64,000 nucleotides of DNA from a virus, in the IMG/VR virus record IMGVR_UViG_3300028024_000077, positions 1 to 64,000 of that record; one strand, 5' to 3'. Below the pieces are notes generated by a model, which saw nothing but the letters and a program-made list of their open reading frames with translations, ran no database searches and was not told the DNA's origin. This document shows positions 55,751 through 62,795 of this stretch, piece by piece. Position 1 is the first letter of the stretch. Each line of letters starts with the position of its first letter. The position numbers and the translations under genes were made by a program.

Positions 55751-56026
55751 TTAAACGGATAGGTTGTCAAGTAGCTCTTGAGCGCGTTTCATCGCCTCGG
55801 CTGCGATTTCGGGATCATTCATCGCCTCGTTGATCGCCAGCGTCAGCTTGATGGCGCCCTGGCCTGCCGGCGTCCGGTGGTTAACCGGCAGATGAATGTC
55901 CAGGTGCTTCTCATCGGAGATGATGACGACGCCGCTGTCACGCGGGACGGCAAAGAGGGTGATGTCGAAGAGCAGGAAGAGACGACGCAGGGCGTTCCAA
56001 AGCAAATAGGCTATTCTAGCTCGCAC
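55751..56026 (-). CDS. Hypothetical protein with hydrophobic N-terminus
   Basis: A 91-aa protein from GTG. The N-terminal stretch (AYLLWNALRRLFLLFDITLF) is hydrophobic; the rest is beta then helical and acidic. Overlaps the preceding minus-strand gene by 11 bases. Unknown. Confidence 0.5.
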   Translation of the reverse strand: MRARIAYLLWNALRRLFLLFDITLFAVPRDSGVVIISDEKHLDIHLPVNHRTPAGQGAIKLTLAINEAMNDPEIAAEAMKRAQELLDNLSV

Positions 56027-56207
56027 GTTGCGGCGCCCCCTGAGTCTTGCCGCGCAGCTTGTTGATTAGCCGGGCCTGAGCCTCGACCTTCTCGGACAGC
56101 TCGCGGTTCTGCTTCCGCAGATAGTCTGCTTCCGCCAAGGACATGCCATTGGACTGGAAGAGGTGGAGGTGGGCAGGGCACTTCTGGCAAAAACGTTCGG
56201 TGGTCAT
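56016..56207 (-). CDS. Hypothetical small Cys/coiled-coil protein
   Basis: A 63-aa protein: FCQKCPAHLHLF (CxxC plus His, zinc-like) then a coiled coil (ADYLRKQNRELSEKVEAQAR). Preferred over the other reading frame because of ATGA coupling to the upstream gene and sensible composition. Unknown. Confidence 0.5.
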   Translation of the reverse strand: MTTERFCQKCPAHLHLFQSNGMSLAEADYLRKQNRELSEKVEAQARLINKLRGKTQGAPQRAS

Positions 56208-56491
56208 TCATCACCCTGAAGATCTGCGAGCAGCTTCTGGCGCTCTTCCGGCGACAGGCTGGCGATCTTGGCTTTGAGGTTGGAAACGGTGCGAACCTGG
56301 CGCGGCCGGCCGGCGCGGACTGCTGCCGCGTCTTCCTTTAGCTTCTCCCAGTCCGCCTGCATCACCAACATTTCGATGATCTCGTTCTGGGAGATGCGGA
56401 GCGTCTTCTTGCCCTCTTTCAGCTTGGCGCGGGCCATGGGGCCGATCACAAGAGAGGAACGTCCCTTTTTGCTGTCTTCTTCATTCTGCAT
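56204..56491 (-). CDS. Hypothetical protein
   Basis: A 95-aa basic helical protein (ARAKLKEGKKTLRISQNEII) with a short LRISQNEIIEMLV segment that could be part of a ribbon-helix-helix or HTH. GGAGTAG ribosome site; a left half-site AAGTAA lies just upstream (56507). Unknown, possibly DNA-binding. Confidence 0.5.
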   Translation of the reverse strand: MQNEEDSKKGRSSLVIGPMARAKLKEGKKTLRISQNEIIEMLVMQADWEKLKEDAAAVRAGRPRQVRTVSNLKAKIASLSPEERQKLLADLQGDE

Positions 56492-56548
56492 CTAAATTAC
56501 TACTCCAAGTAAGACGCTATCTCGATATGAGATTAAGCATCATTTCTG

Positions 56549-58066
56549 TCAATGCGCTATTTTCTTCAAACCCAGCGCATCAAAATTAAAATCGCTGCCA
56601 ATTGGCAGGACGTTTTCGGCAAAGCCCGGCGTGCCGTCGATAATGGCAAAGCGCGTGAGGGCGTGGTCGCGGAGATGGTTGTTGAAGGGATCGGTGAAAT
56701 CGATCACCAGGCAGACGTTCGGCGGGATCACCTTGGCGCGCAGCCCGCGCCCGACCCGCTGCCGGAGCTGGATCTCCGCCTTGCCGCCGCCGGCGAGGAT
56801 CACCATACCGACCGCTGGCACGTCCACGCCTACGTCAAGAATGGTTGAGCCGATCAAGACCTGGATATCGCCGCGCTTGAGCTTCGCCAGCGTTGCCGCG
56901 CGCTTGTCCTGACTGGATTCCCCAAAGATGTATTCGACGCGGACGCCAGCCGAGGCGATCATCTGCTTGAGGATGGCGCCGTGTTCCTTTCGGGAGACCA
57001 GGATCATGACCGGCAGGCCGTATTTGGTCGCGCGCACCGCCTCGATCGCGATCTGCTGGTTGCGCCAGGTGTTTTTGACGATGCCGAGATCATAGGCACG
57101 CTGATAGGATGAGGTGCGCCGGACGCCGGTGGGCGCCTCCGGCTGCTTGATCCGCTTGAAGTAGGGGGTAGCCAAGATCCCGCGCCCAATCAGCATCTCT
57201 TCCGAGATCTCGATGCCGACTGGGCCGAAGGCCGCCATCAGGCGCATATTGCGCTCTTCGTCGGCGGACATGAATGGCGTCGCAGTCAGCGCCAGGCGGT
57301 AATGCGCGTTCCGGCAGTGGCGGGCGATCTCGTAATAGCTGCTGCCGCCGGCCTCGTGCGCTTCCTCGCCGATCAGGAATTCCATGTATTCGAGAAGCTT
57401 GATGGTCTTGGCGCGCACGATGCGCTGGCGCTCGGCTTGCTCCGCGTTCATGTCGTCGGTGGGTTCGGCCTGGCGAGCAACCAGAGTCTGCACCATGCCG
57501 ACATTGATGCCGCGCCGGGGTTCCCAGACGCTGTCGCCCAGCACGCCGACGTTCAGCCCCATCCCCTCGAACGCTTCTTTCATCTGATACATGAGAACGG
57601 AGCGCGTCGTGAGAAATAGCGTGGGGCGCTTGATGCGCGCATAGGCGAGCTTCGCTATCCGGCTCTTGCCGCCGCCGGTCGCGATGCGGGCGATCATGCT
57701 GCGGTGTTTCAGCAGCTTGCGGACGGTCTCCGGCTGGTAGTCATAGCGCGGATCTTCTTCGAAGGGATCGACGATGGGGTTTTCGGGCCCGAGAGCTTCC
57801 GGCGCCTTGGGGCGGACAAGCTGCACGTTGTAGCCGCGCCGCTTGAGGTCGCTATAGACCAGGTGGACGAAACCCATGGGGAAGCTGCCCGACCGATAGT
57901 CGAAGAAGCTCGATCGACCATCCCAGCTATGGGACTTGTAGGCGTCCGAATACTCAGCGCCCTCGACCTTGTAGGAGAGCAACTGAGAGACCTTCAGCTT
58001 GGTGTCGCGGTCGGCATTCAGCAGCTTTGCGTGAATGGCGTTATGCGCGATCTGTAAAACGCTCAA
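56549..58066 (-). CDS. Superfamily 2 helicase, UvsW-like
   Basis: A 505-aa DExH-type helicase. Motif I is ATGGGKSRIA (129-138), motif II is EEAH (234-237, in place of DEAH/DExH), motif III is LTATPF (260-265), and motif VI is QRVGRGLRAK. The N-terminal domain (1-110) resembles the substrate-binding part of T4 UvsW. UvsW-type enzymes unwind branched DNA and R-loops and drive the shift to recombination-dependent replication. TTG start after AAGGAGATATT. It fits with RecA, SbcCD and RuvC. Confidence 0.85.
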   Translation of the reverse strand: MSVLQIAHNAIHAKLLNADRDTKLKVSQLLSYKVEGAEYSDAYKSHSWDGRSSFFDYRSGSFPMGFVHLVYSDLKRRGYNVQLVRPKAPEALGPENPIVDPFEEDPRYDYQPETVRKLLKHRSMIARIATGGGKSRIAKLAYARIKRPTLFLTTRSVLMYQMKEAFEGMGLNVGVLGDSVWEPRRGINVGMVQTLVARQAEPTDDMNAEQAERQRIVRAKTIKLLEYMEFLIGEEAHEAGGSSYYEIARHCRNAHYRLALTATPFMSADEERNMRLMAAFGPVGIEISEEMLIGRGILATPYFKRIKQPEAPTGVRRTSSYQRAYDLGIVKNTWRNQQIAIEAVRATKYGLPVMILVSRKEHGAILKQMIASAGVRVEYIFGESSQDKRAATLAKLKRGDIQVLIGSTILDVGVDVPAVGMVILAGGGKAEIQLRQRVGRGLRAKVIPPNVCLVIDFTDPFNNHLRDHALTRFAIIDGTPGFAENVLPIGSDFNFDALGLKKIAH

Positions 58067-58103
58067 AATATCTCCTTGAGAAAGCGCCTTTTCATGGTAG
58101 GAT

Positions 58104-58119
58104 AAGTCACCATTTACTT
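58104..58119. promoter_or_regulatory. 16-bp palindrome site (perfect)
   Basis: AAGTCA-CCAT-TTACTT, 38 bp upstream of the minus-strand helicase gene. Confidence 0.8.
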
Positions 58120-58144
58120 ATTAAACGGCGCGATTTAAGATTAT

Positions 58145-58160
58145 AAGTCAGCGCTTACTT
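58145..58160. promoter_or_regulatory. 16-bp palindrome site (perfect)
   Basis: AAGTCA-GCGC-TTACTT, 30 bp upstream of the plus-strand ParB-like gene. With 58104 it gives one site per divergent promoter. Confidence 0.8.
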
Positions 58161-58189
58161 TGCAACAAGAGCAAAAACGCATCAAAACT

Positions 58190-58834
58190 ATGAAAAGCGC
58201 AGAAATTGACCCGCGACGTTTGAAGCCAAATCGCTGGAACACGAACGTCGTCAGCCCAGACAACGAGAAGAAGCTGGACGAAAGCCTCCGGCGCCTCGGC
58301 GTCTTCAAGCCCGTCCTCGTGCGGACACTACCCAATGATGATCTGGAGATCATCGGCGGCGCGCACCGCGTCGAAAGCGCGATCCGCATCGGGCTCAAAT
58401 CCATCCCAGTCGTCAACCTCGGCGAGATCGACGACCACAAGGCCAAGGAGATCGGCCTGGTCGATAATGGCCGCTACGGCGCCGATGACGTGGTTAGCCT
58501 GGCCGAGCTGATGAGCGAGCTGGGCAGTGCCGCCGACCTCGCCAGCTTCCTGCCCTATACCGACGCCGAGATGACAGCGATCTTTTCCTCGACCGACATC
58601 GACCTCGACATGCTCGATGGCAGCGATGATGACGAGGCCCCGCTGGCGCCCATTGAGACCGCGCTGAAGACCCACACCATCATGCGCTTCAAAGTCCCGC
58701 TGGGCGACGCCGAGCGCCTCCAGGAAGCCATTGAGAGCGTCATGAAACGCCAGGGCTTCACCGACAGCGACGATCTGACCAATGCCGGCGACGCGCTCGT
58801 CTGGCTCTTTAATGAATACCTGAAAGGCGAATGA
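58190..58834 (+). CDS. ParB-like nuclease-domain protein 1
   Basis: A 214-aa protein with an N-terminal ParB/Srx-type domain: PRRLKPNRWNTNVVSPDNEK and IGGAHRVESAIRIGLKSIPV (GxHR motif). An acidic linker and a C-terminal domain follow. ParB-like domains bind CTP or cut DNA in different families. ATG 58190 was chosen; an upstream TTG inside the palindrome site is possible. First gene of the ParB-ABC-GNAT operon before terminase. Confidence 0.75.
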   Translation: MKSAEIDPRRLKPNRWNTNVVSPDNEKKLDESLRRLGVFKPVLVRTLPNDDLEIIGGAHRVESAIRIGLKSIPVVNLGEIDDHKAKEIGLVDNGRYGADDVVSLAELMSELGSAADLASFLPYTDAEMTAIFSSTDIDLDMLDGSDDDEAPLAPIETALKTHTIMRFKVPLGDAERLQEAIESVMKRQGFTDSDDLTNAGDALVWLFNEYLKGE

Positions 58835-58835
58835 C

Positions 58836-58994
58836 ATGCGCGGCTATCGCGACTGTAAGACCTGCGCTCACCAGCGCACCGCCAAGTGCCTTCCCTGCAC
58901 AAGCGGCCAGAACTTCGAACCCAAGGAGATCGAGGAGCTGGATTTCGAGAACGACACCCTGAATTTCGAGGACTTCGATGGCGACCAAGACTAA
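58836..58994 (+). CDS. Small zinc-ribbon protein (52 aa)
   Basis: One base after the previous stop, the frame MRGYRDCKTCAHQRTAKCLP continues with a second CxxC (CLPC) and an acidic tail. Four Cys in the C-x2-C-x7-C-x2-C arrangement indicate zinc binding. It overlaps the next ParB-like gene by 17 bases. Perhaps an adapter for the neighbouring ParB proteins. Confidence 0.6.
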   Translation: MRGYRDCKTCAHQRTAKCLPCTSGQNFEPKEIEELDFENDTLNFEDFDGDQD

Positions 58995-59679
58995 GAGCGG
59001 CGCACGCGACGTGGTGGAGCTGGCCGGCGAGCTGCGGCCGGACTATCCGCTTGAGAAGCTGATCCCCTACGAGAACAACACCAAGATCCACGCCGAAGAG
59101 CAGGTCGAGCTGTTGGCGAAGCTGATCCTGGAGAATGGCTTCACCGATCCGATCCTGGTCAACAAGAAGGGCGTGATCATCGCCGGCCATGGACGGCGTC
59201 TGGCCATGCTGAAGCTCGGCTACAAGACGATCCCGGCCTTCGTCGCCACCAACTTGACGCCGACACAGGAGCGGGCTCTCCGCATCTCCCACAACAAGGC
59301 CAGCTCGTCCAAATACGACACCGAGAAAATGGCCTTTGAGATCCGAGGCTTGAGCGACGATGGCTACGACATTTCGGGCCTTGGCCTGGAAGGTAAGGAA
59401 ATCGAGTTCATGAGCGGCGATCTCGACGTGATAGACGAGAGCGCCTTTGCCGATGACATCGTCGATGCGGTCGAGCGTCAGAACGAGGAGAGCCAGGAGA
59501 ATATCGACCGCGTCGATGCTGGCGAGATCCCGGTTTGGCGTGCCCTCGGCTTCAAAACGATCGCCAAGCACCGCGAGAAGCTGGTCAACGAGTTCATACG
59601 CCGCATCGAGAACGAGACCGGCAAGCAGGGCGGCGAAGCCTTGGCGCATTTCATCAGCCAGGTCACGGAGACAGTATGA
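58978..59679 (+). CDS. ParB-like nuclease-domain protein 2
   Basis: A 233-aa protein with a second ParB-type domain: PLEKLIPYENNTKIHAEEQV, ILVNKKGVIIAGHGRRLAML (GHGRR motif) and LRISHNKASS. The C-terminal half is acidic then helical. Phage ParB-like domains of this kind often precede DNA methyltransferases or terminases. Coupled to the next gene by ATGA. Confidence 0.75.
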   Translation: MATKTKSGARDVVELAGELRPDYPLEKLIPYENNTKIHAEEQVELLAKLILENGFTDPILVNKKGVIIAGHGRRLAMLKLGYKTIPAFVATNLTPTQERALRISHNKASSSKYDTEKMAFEIRGLSDDGYDISGLGLEGKEIEFMSGDLDVIDESAFADDIVDAVERQNEESQENIDRVDAGEIPVWRALGFKTIAKHREKLVNEFIRRIENETGKQGGEALAHFISQVTETV

Positions 59680-59987
59680 GCGACGAAAAGAAGATCGTCC
59701 GGCTCGTGCCGGTCGCCGAGCGCCTAGAACAAGAGAAGGAAGAGATCGCCGGCGACGACCAGAAGGAGCTGATCGCTTACCTAGGGGAGCTGCTGGAGCG
59801 GGCCCGCGCCGGCGAGTTCGTCGGCATGGTCGCTATTGTGGATACGAAAGACAATGGCTTCTTCAAAATTAGCACCCAATCGATGCTGGATAATGCCAGC
59901 CAGACGATCGGCGAGTTGGAGATTGTGAAGACCCAATTCATCCAAGCGATCAGTGATTTGGCGGTCGAAGAGGGGATTGACCAGTGA
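59676..59987 (+). CDS. Hypothetical protein of the ParB-ABC-GNAT operon
   Basis: A 103-aa acidic helical protein (RLVPVAERLEQEKEEIAGDD) with a small beta unit (EFVGMVAIVDTKDNGFFKIS). Both ends overlap neighbours by ATGA/GTGA. Unknown. Confidence 0.6.
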   Translation: MSDEKKIVRLVPVAERLEQEKEEIAGDDQKELIAYLGELLERARAGEFVGMVAIVDTKDNGFFKISTQSMLDNASQTIGELEIVKTQFIQAISDLAVEEGIDQ

Positions 59988-60625
59988 AATACCTGATCAG
60001 CAAGTCCTTTTCGACCACCGTCGAGCGCTCGCCGCGCGTGATCGAGGTCGCTGAAGCCTATGGCCTGGGTCTCAGCGATAAGGAATTCACCATCTACGAC
60101 AACTTCGAGATCGAGGTGAAGCAAGGCGACGTGGTCTACATCACCGGCCAGAGCGGCTCGGGCAAGTCGCTGCTGCTGCGCGAGCTGGCCGCCCAGATGA
60201 AGGATGACGGCCTGAAGGTGGCCGACATCGAGGGCATCCAGTTCGACGACCGGCCGCTGATCGACCAGGTTGGCAAGAACATGACCGAGGCCAGTAACCT
60301 ACTGAGCCAAGCCGGCGTGAATGACGCCTATTTGCAGATCCGCCGACCCAAGGAGCTGTCCGACGGCCAGCGCTACCGGCTACGCCTGGCCAAGCTGATC
60401 GAAAGCGGCGCCGAGGTGTGGGTCGCGGACGAATTCGGGGCGATCCTGGATCGCAACACCGCCAAGGTGGTCGCCTTCAACATGCAAAAGATGGCGCGCA
60501 AGTTGGGCGCGACCCTGATCGTCGCCACCACTCACACCGACATGGAAGCCGAGCTTGGAGCCGACATCATGATCACCAAGCGCTTCAAAGAGCGGATCGA
60601 CGTAAAGCGGGTAGAGAACGAATGA
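59984..60625 (+). CDS. ABC-type ATPase, soluble, paired with GNAT
   Basis: A 213-aa ABC ATPase. Walker A is TGQSGSGKS (about 55-63), signature LSDGQRYRLRLAKLI (about 125-139) with Asp in place of the first Gly of LSGGQ, Walker B VWVADEFG (about 145-152), and H-loop TTHTD. It has no membrane partner. ABC-ATPase plus GNAT fusions are known (COG2401 type) with unknown function. Here the two halves are adjacent genes (ATGA overlap), so they likely act as one complex. Confidence 0.8.
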   Translation: MKYLISKSFSTTVERSPRVIEVAEAYGLGLSDKEFTIYDNFEIEVKQGDVVYITGQSGSGKSLLLRELAAQMKDDGLKVADIEGIQFDDRPLIDQVGKNMTEASNLLSQAGVNDAYLQIRRPKELSDGQRYRLRLAKLIESGAEVWVADEFGAILDRNTAKVVAFNMQKMARKLGATLIVATTHTDMEAELGADIMITKRFKERIDVKRVENE

Positions 60626-61566
60626 CGCGATTAGAGCGTGCTGCAAGCCCGTCGCACGATTTGCCGTCTCTGACAACGGGTTTAGAGCTGGAGACGGTCG
60701 TAGAGCGTCGGGAGCGTGCTCGGGGCGTCTTCCCGATGCTTTCTGAGATGATCGTCGAGCGCGGGACGGCTGACGACTGGGAATTGCTCCACGAGCTGCA
60801 CTATAAGTCGGAAGGCGGACTGTTTGGGCCGCATTACTGGCGCTGCTCACTCCGGGGCGAGACGATCGGTGTCATGGTCATCTCCATGCCGCGCGGACTC
60901 CTGAAAGACCGCCATAACGTGTTCCCCAAACTCGCACCTGGCGGCGACACGAAGATGACCAACACCTACCGCTATGTTTTCGTGAACAAGAACTTCCGCC
61001 TGGTCTCGCGCCTGGTGGTGGATACGATGTTCCGGGGCATCGGCGTCGCCTACCGGATGCAGAATCTCGCCGCGCGCATGGAGGGCGCCAGGTATATCGA
61101 GATCCAGTCGTCGATGAGCAAATACAACCTCTTCGCCGAGAAGGCCGGCTTCCGGTTTGCTAAGCCCCGACGGGCCAACAAATACGAGCTGGGCCTAGAG
61201 ATGTTCCGCCGGCACTTCCGGTCCTACCCCGGCGATCATCAGGCGATCATGCAGGAGATCAAGGCGCTCGATCCGAAGATCCGCGAAAAGAAGATCGAGG
61301 AGCTGAAGGCGTTCTATTACCAGCACTCCGCCATGGAGCGCACGGGGTCGAACGGCCAGAAGGGGACAGAGCGGGTTGAAGCTCTCTCCGACGCTGCCCT
61401 GATCCGCAACCTGATCCAGATGTGCTTTTCCAGCCCGCTGTACGGCGTCTACACCAATCCCGACCACGGACGCCAGATCCCCGACCGGCTGCCGCTCACG
61501 GCCTTCGACAACCAGCCTGTGAACGCGCCCTTAGACCTGGAGAAGATCAAATGGCCTACGGTCTGA
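60622..61566 (+). CDS. GNAT-family acyltransferase
   Basis: A 314-aa protein. The GNAT core spans about residues 35-205; the acetyl-CoA pyrophosphate loop is FRGIGVAYRM (R-x-x-G-x-A, about 137-146), followed by the motif-B strand YIEIQSSMSKYNLFAEKAGF. The first about 35 residues read oddly (Ser/Leu/Arg-rich) and their DNA resembles the palindromic elements elsewhere (GCCGTCTCTG...AGACGG). The Mu Mom DNA modifier is also a GNAT-fold enzyme, so base modification is a plausible but unproven role. Confidence 0.75.
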   Translation: MTRLERAASPSHDLPSLTTGLELETVVERRERARGVFPMLSEMIVERGTADDWELLHELHYKSEGGLFGPHYWRCSLRGETIGVMVISMPRGLLKDRHNVFPKLAPGGDTKMTNTYRYVFVNKNFRLVSRLVVDTMFRGIGVAYRMQNLAARMEGARYIEIQSSMSKYNLFAEKAGFRFAKPRRANKYELGLEMFRRHFRSYPGDHQAIMQEIKALDPKIREKKIEELKAFYYQHSAMERTGSNGQKGTERVEALSDAALIRNLIQMCFSSPLYGVYTNPDHGRQIPDRLPLTAFDNQPVNAPLDLEKIKWPTV

Positions 61567-61832
61567 CCGAGAAGCAGCGGATGATCCTGGAGACCATTCA
61601 CCGGGGCGGGGAGGGCGCGGGCCAGATCCGCCTGGAGACGCTGCTGAAAAAACTGCCCTACCAGACCTCTAAGGACAGCATTCAGTTCTCGCTCCGGGCG
61701 CTGGATAGGGCCAAGTTCACCCGCAGCACCTATGGGACGTTCGCCGGCCGCCGGCATCGGTTCATTTCACTGACCGAGGACGGCTACCGGGTGATCAAGT
61801 TCCTCAAGCAAGACTGGGGAGTGGAGCTGTAG
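61551..61832 (+). CDS. Winged-helix DNA-binding protein
   Basis: A 93-aa protein with a LexA-like start (LTEKQRMILETIHRGGEG) and a winged-helix pattern (LETLLKKLPYQTSKDSIQFS; LRALDRAKFTRSTYG), and a beta wing. Overlaps the GNAT end by 16 bases. Likely a small transcription factor; target unknown. Confidence 0.65.
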   Translation: MAYGLTEKQRMILETIHRGGEGAGQIRLETLLKKLPYQTSKDSIQFSLRALDRAKFTRSTYGTFAGRRHRFISLTEDGYRVIKFLKQDWGVEL

Positions 61833-61839
61833 AAGCGCG

Positions 61840-62011
61840 CCGTGGGAGTTTTGGGAGCCCATGCCGCGCCCGCCCGAAAGTTTTTTAAAGAAATAAGCTT
61901 CTACTTACTATAATAGGTTTAAAACCAAGCCAAAGAGTTGTTTTTATATATTATAACACTTTAACATAAAACTTTCGGGCGGGCGGATTTGGCAACTACC
62001 AACTCCCACGG
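61840..62011. repeat. Long two-block inverted repeat upstream of terminase
   Basis: CCGTGGGAGTT (61840-61850) and CGCCCGCCCGAAAGTTTT (61867-61884) recur as exact reverse complements at 62001-62011 and 61968-61985. The 83-bp centre is very AT-rich (TTGTTTTTATATATTATAAC) and holds a degenerate palindrome site (61895-61910) followed by TATAAT. No gene is present. Candidate origin, packaging site or control element. Confidence 0.75.
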
Positions 62012-62061
62012 CCCCCACTGGGAAACCTCACCGGCGCGGCGATCCATCGCCATCTGAAAAT

Positions 62062-62077
62062 AAGTAATCAGTTACTT
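62062..62077. promoter_or_regulatory. 16-bp palindrome site (perfect, symmetric)
   Basis: AAGTAA-TCAG-TTACTT, 107 bp before the terminase small subunit gene. Confidence 0.8.
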
Positions 62078-62132
62078 GATTTTCGGCCTCGTATTTGTTA
62101 ACATTAATACCTTAATGCGCTCCATCCGTTGC

Positions 62133-62164
62133 GGGGCGCCTGGCTGACCTCCACCGGGCGCCCC
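62133..62164. promoter_or_regulatory. GC-rich leader hairpin before terminase
   Basis: GGGGCGCCTGG and CCGGGCGCCCC form an 11-bp stem with one wobble and a 10-base loop, 20 bp before the start codon of the small subunit. No T-run. Confidence 0.6.
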
Positions 62165-62183
62165 ACTATTTCCGAGGCACGCA

Positions 62184-62795
62184 ATGTCCGAGACCAAGAA
62201 CAAGAAGATGACGCCGGCAGAATACGAGCAGGCAAAGCAGCTTCGCGTCACCGGACAGAAGACCATCAAAGACATCGCCGCGCAATTTGGCGTTTCCGAG
62301 CAGGCGCTACGCAAGCGCTTCAGCCGGGATGGTGTCGAGGTGCTGGAAGAGGCGGTGGAAGAGCATGTCGCCGGGGTCACCGACCTGGCCGCCCAAAAGC
62401 TGGCGGAGTCGATTGCCCTTCACCAGAAGCGCGTTCAGGACACCAAGGAGATCCACTATAAGCTGGCCGAACAGTTCACGGCCCTTGTCGCGCGCAAGAC
62501 CAAAACGGCGATCGAAGACAAGATATCCCTAGCCACCCTCATCCCCGAATTCAAGGCGATCAAGCTCGCTCTCGAAATCAGCCAAACGGCCAAACAGATC
62601 CGCTACGACGTGCTGGAGATCAACAACGGCGACGTTGATCCCGAGGATATGCCGGAACTGCCGATTGTGGAGATTACCGACGAAGAAGCTCACGAGATCG
62701 GCCGCAGCAAGGGCCTGAACTTCGAAGAAGACGACGAGTTGGTCGCCGGCGCGGAGTCAGACACTGAAGATGCCGATAGCGACCCCGCCGATTAG
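62184..62795 (+). CDS. Terminase small subunit (putative)
   Basis: A 203-aa protein. N-terminal HTH (AKQLRVTGQKTIKDIAAQFG, VSEQALRKRF; residues 17-48) for DNA recognition, a central helical oligomerisation region (about 60-150) and an acidic C-terminal tail. This is the layout of phage small terminases, which select DNA for packaging. Assignment rests on the fold and on the large subunit directly downstream, overlapping by 26 bases. Confidence 0.75.
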   Translation: MSETKNKKMTPAEYEQAKQLRVTGQKTIKDIAAQFGVSEQALRKRFSRDGVEVLEEAVEEHVAGVTDLAAQKLAESIALHQKRVQDTKEIHYKLAEQFTALVARKTKTAIEDKISLATLIPEFKAIKLALEISQTAKQIRYDVLEINNGDVDPEDMPELPIVEITDEEAHEIGRSKGLNFEEDDELVAGAESDTEDADSDPAD

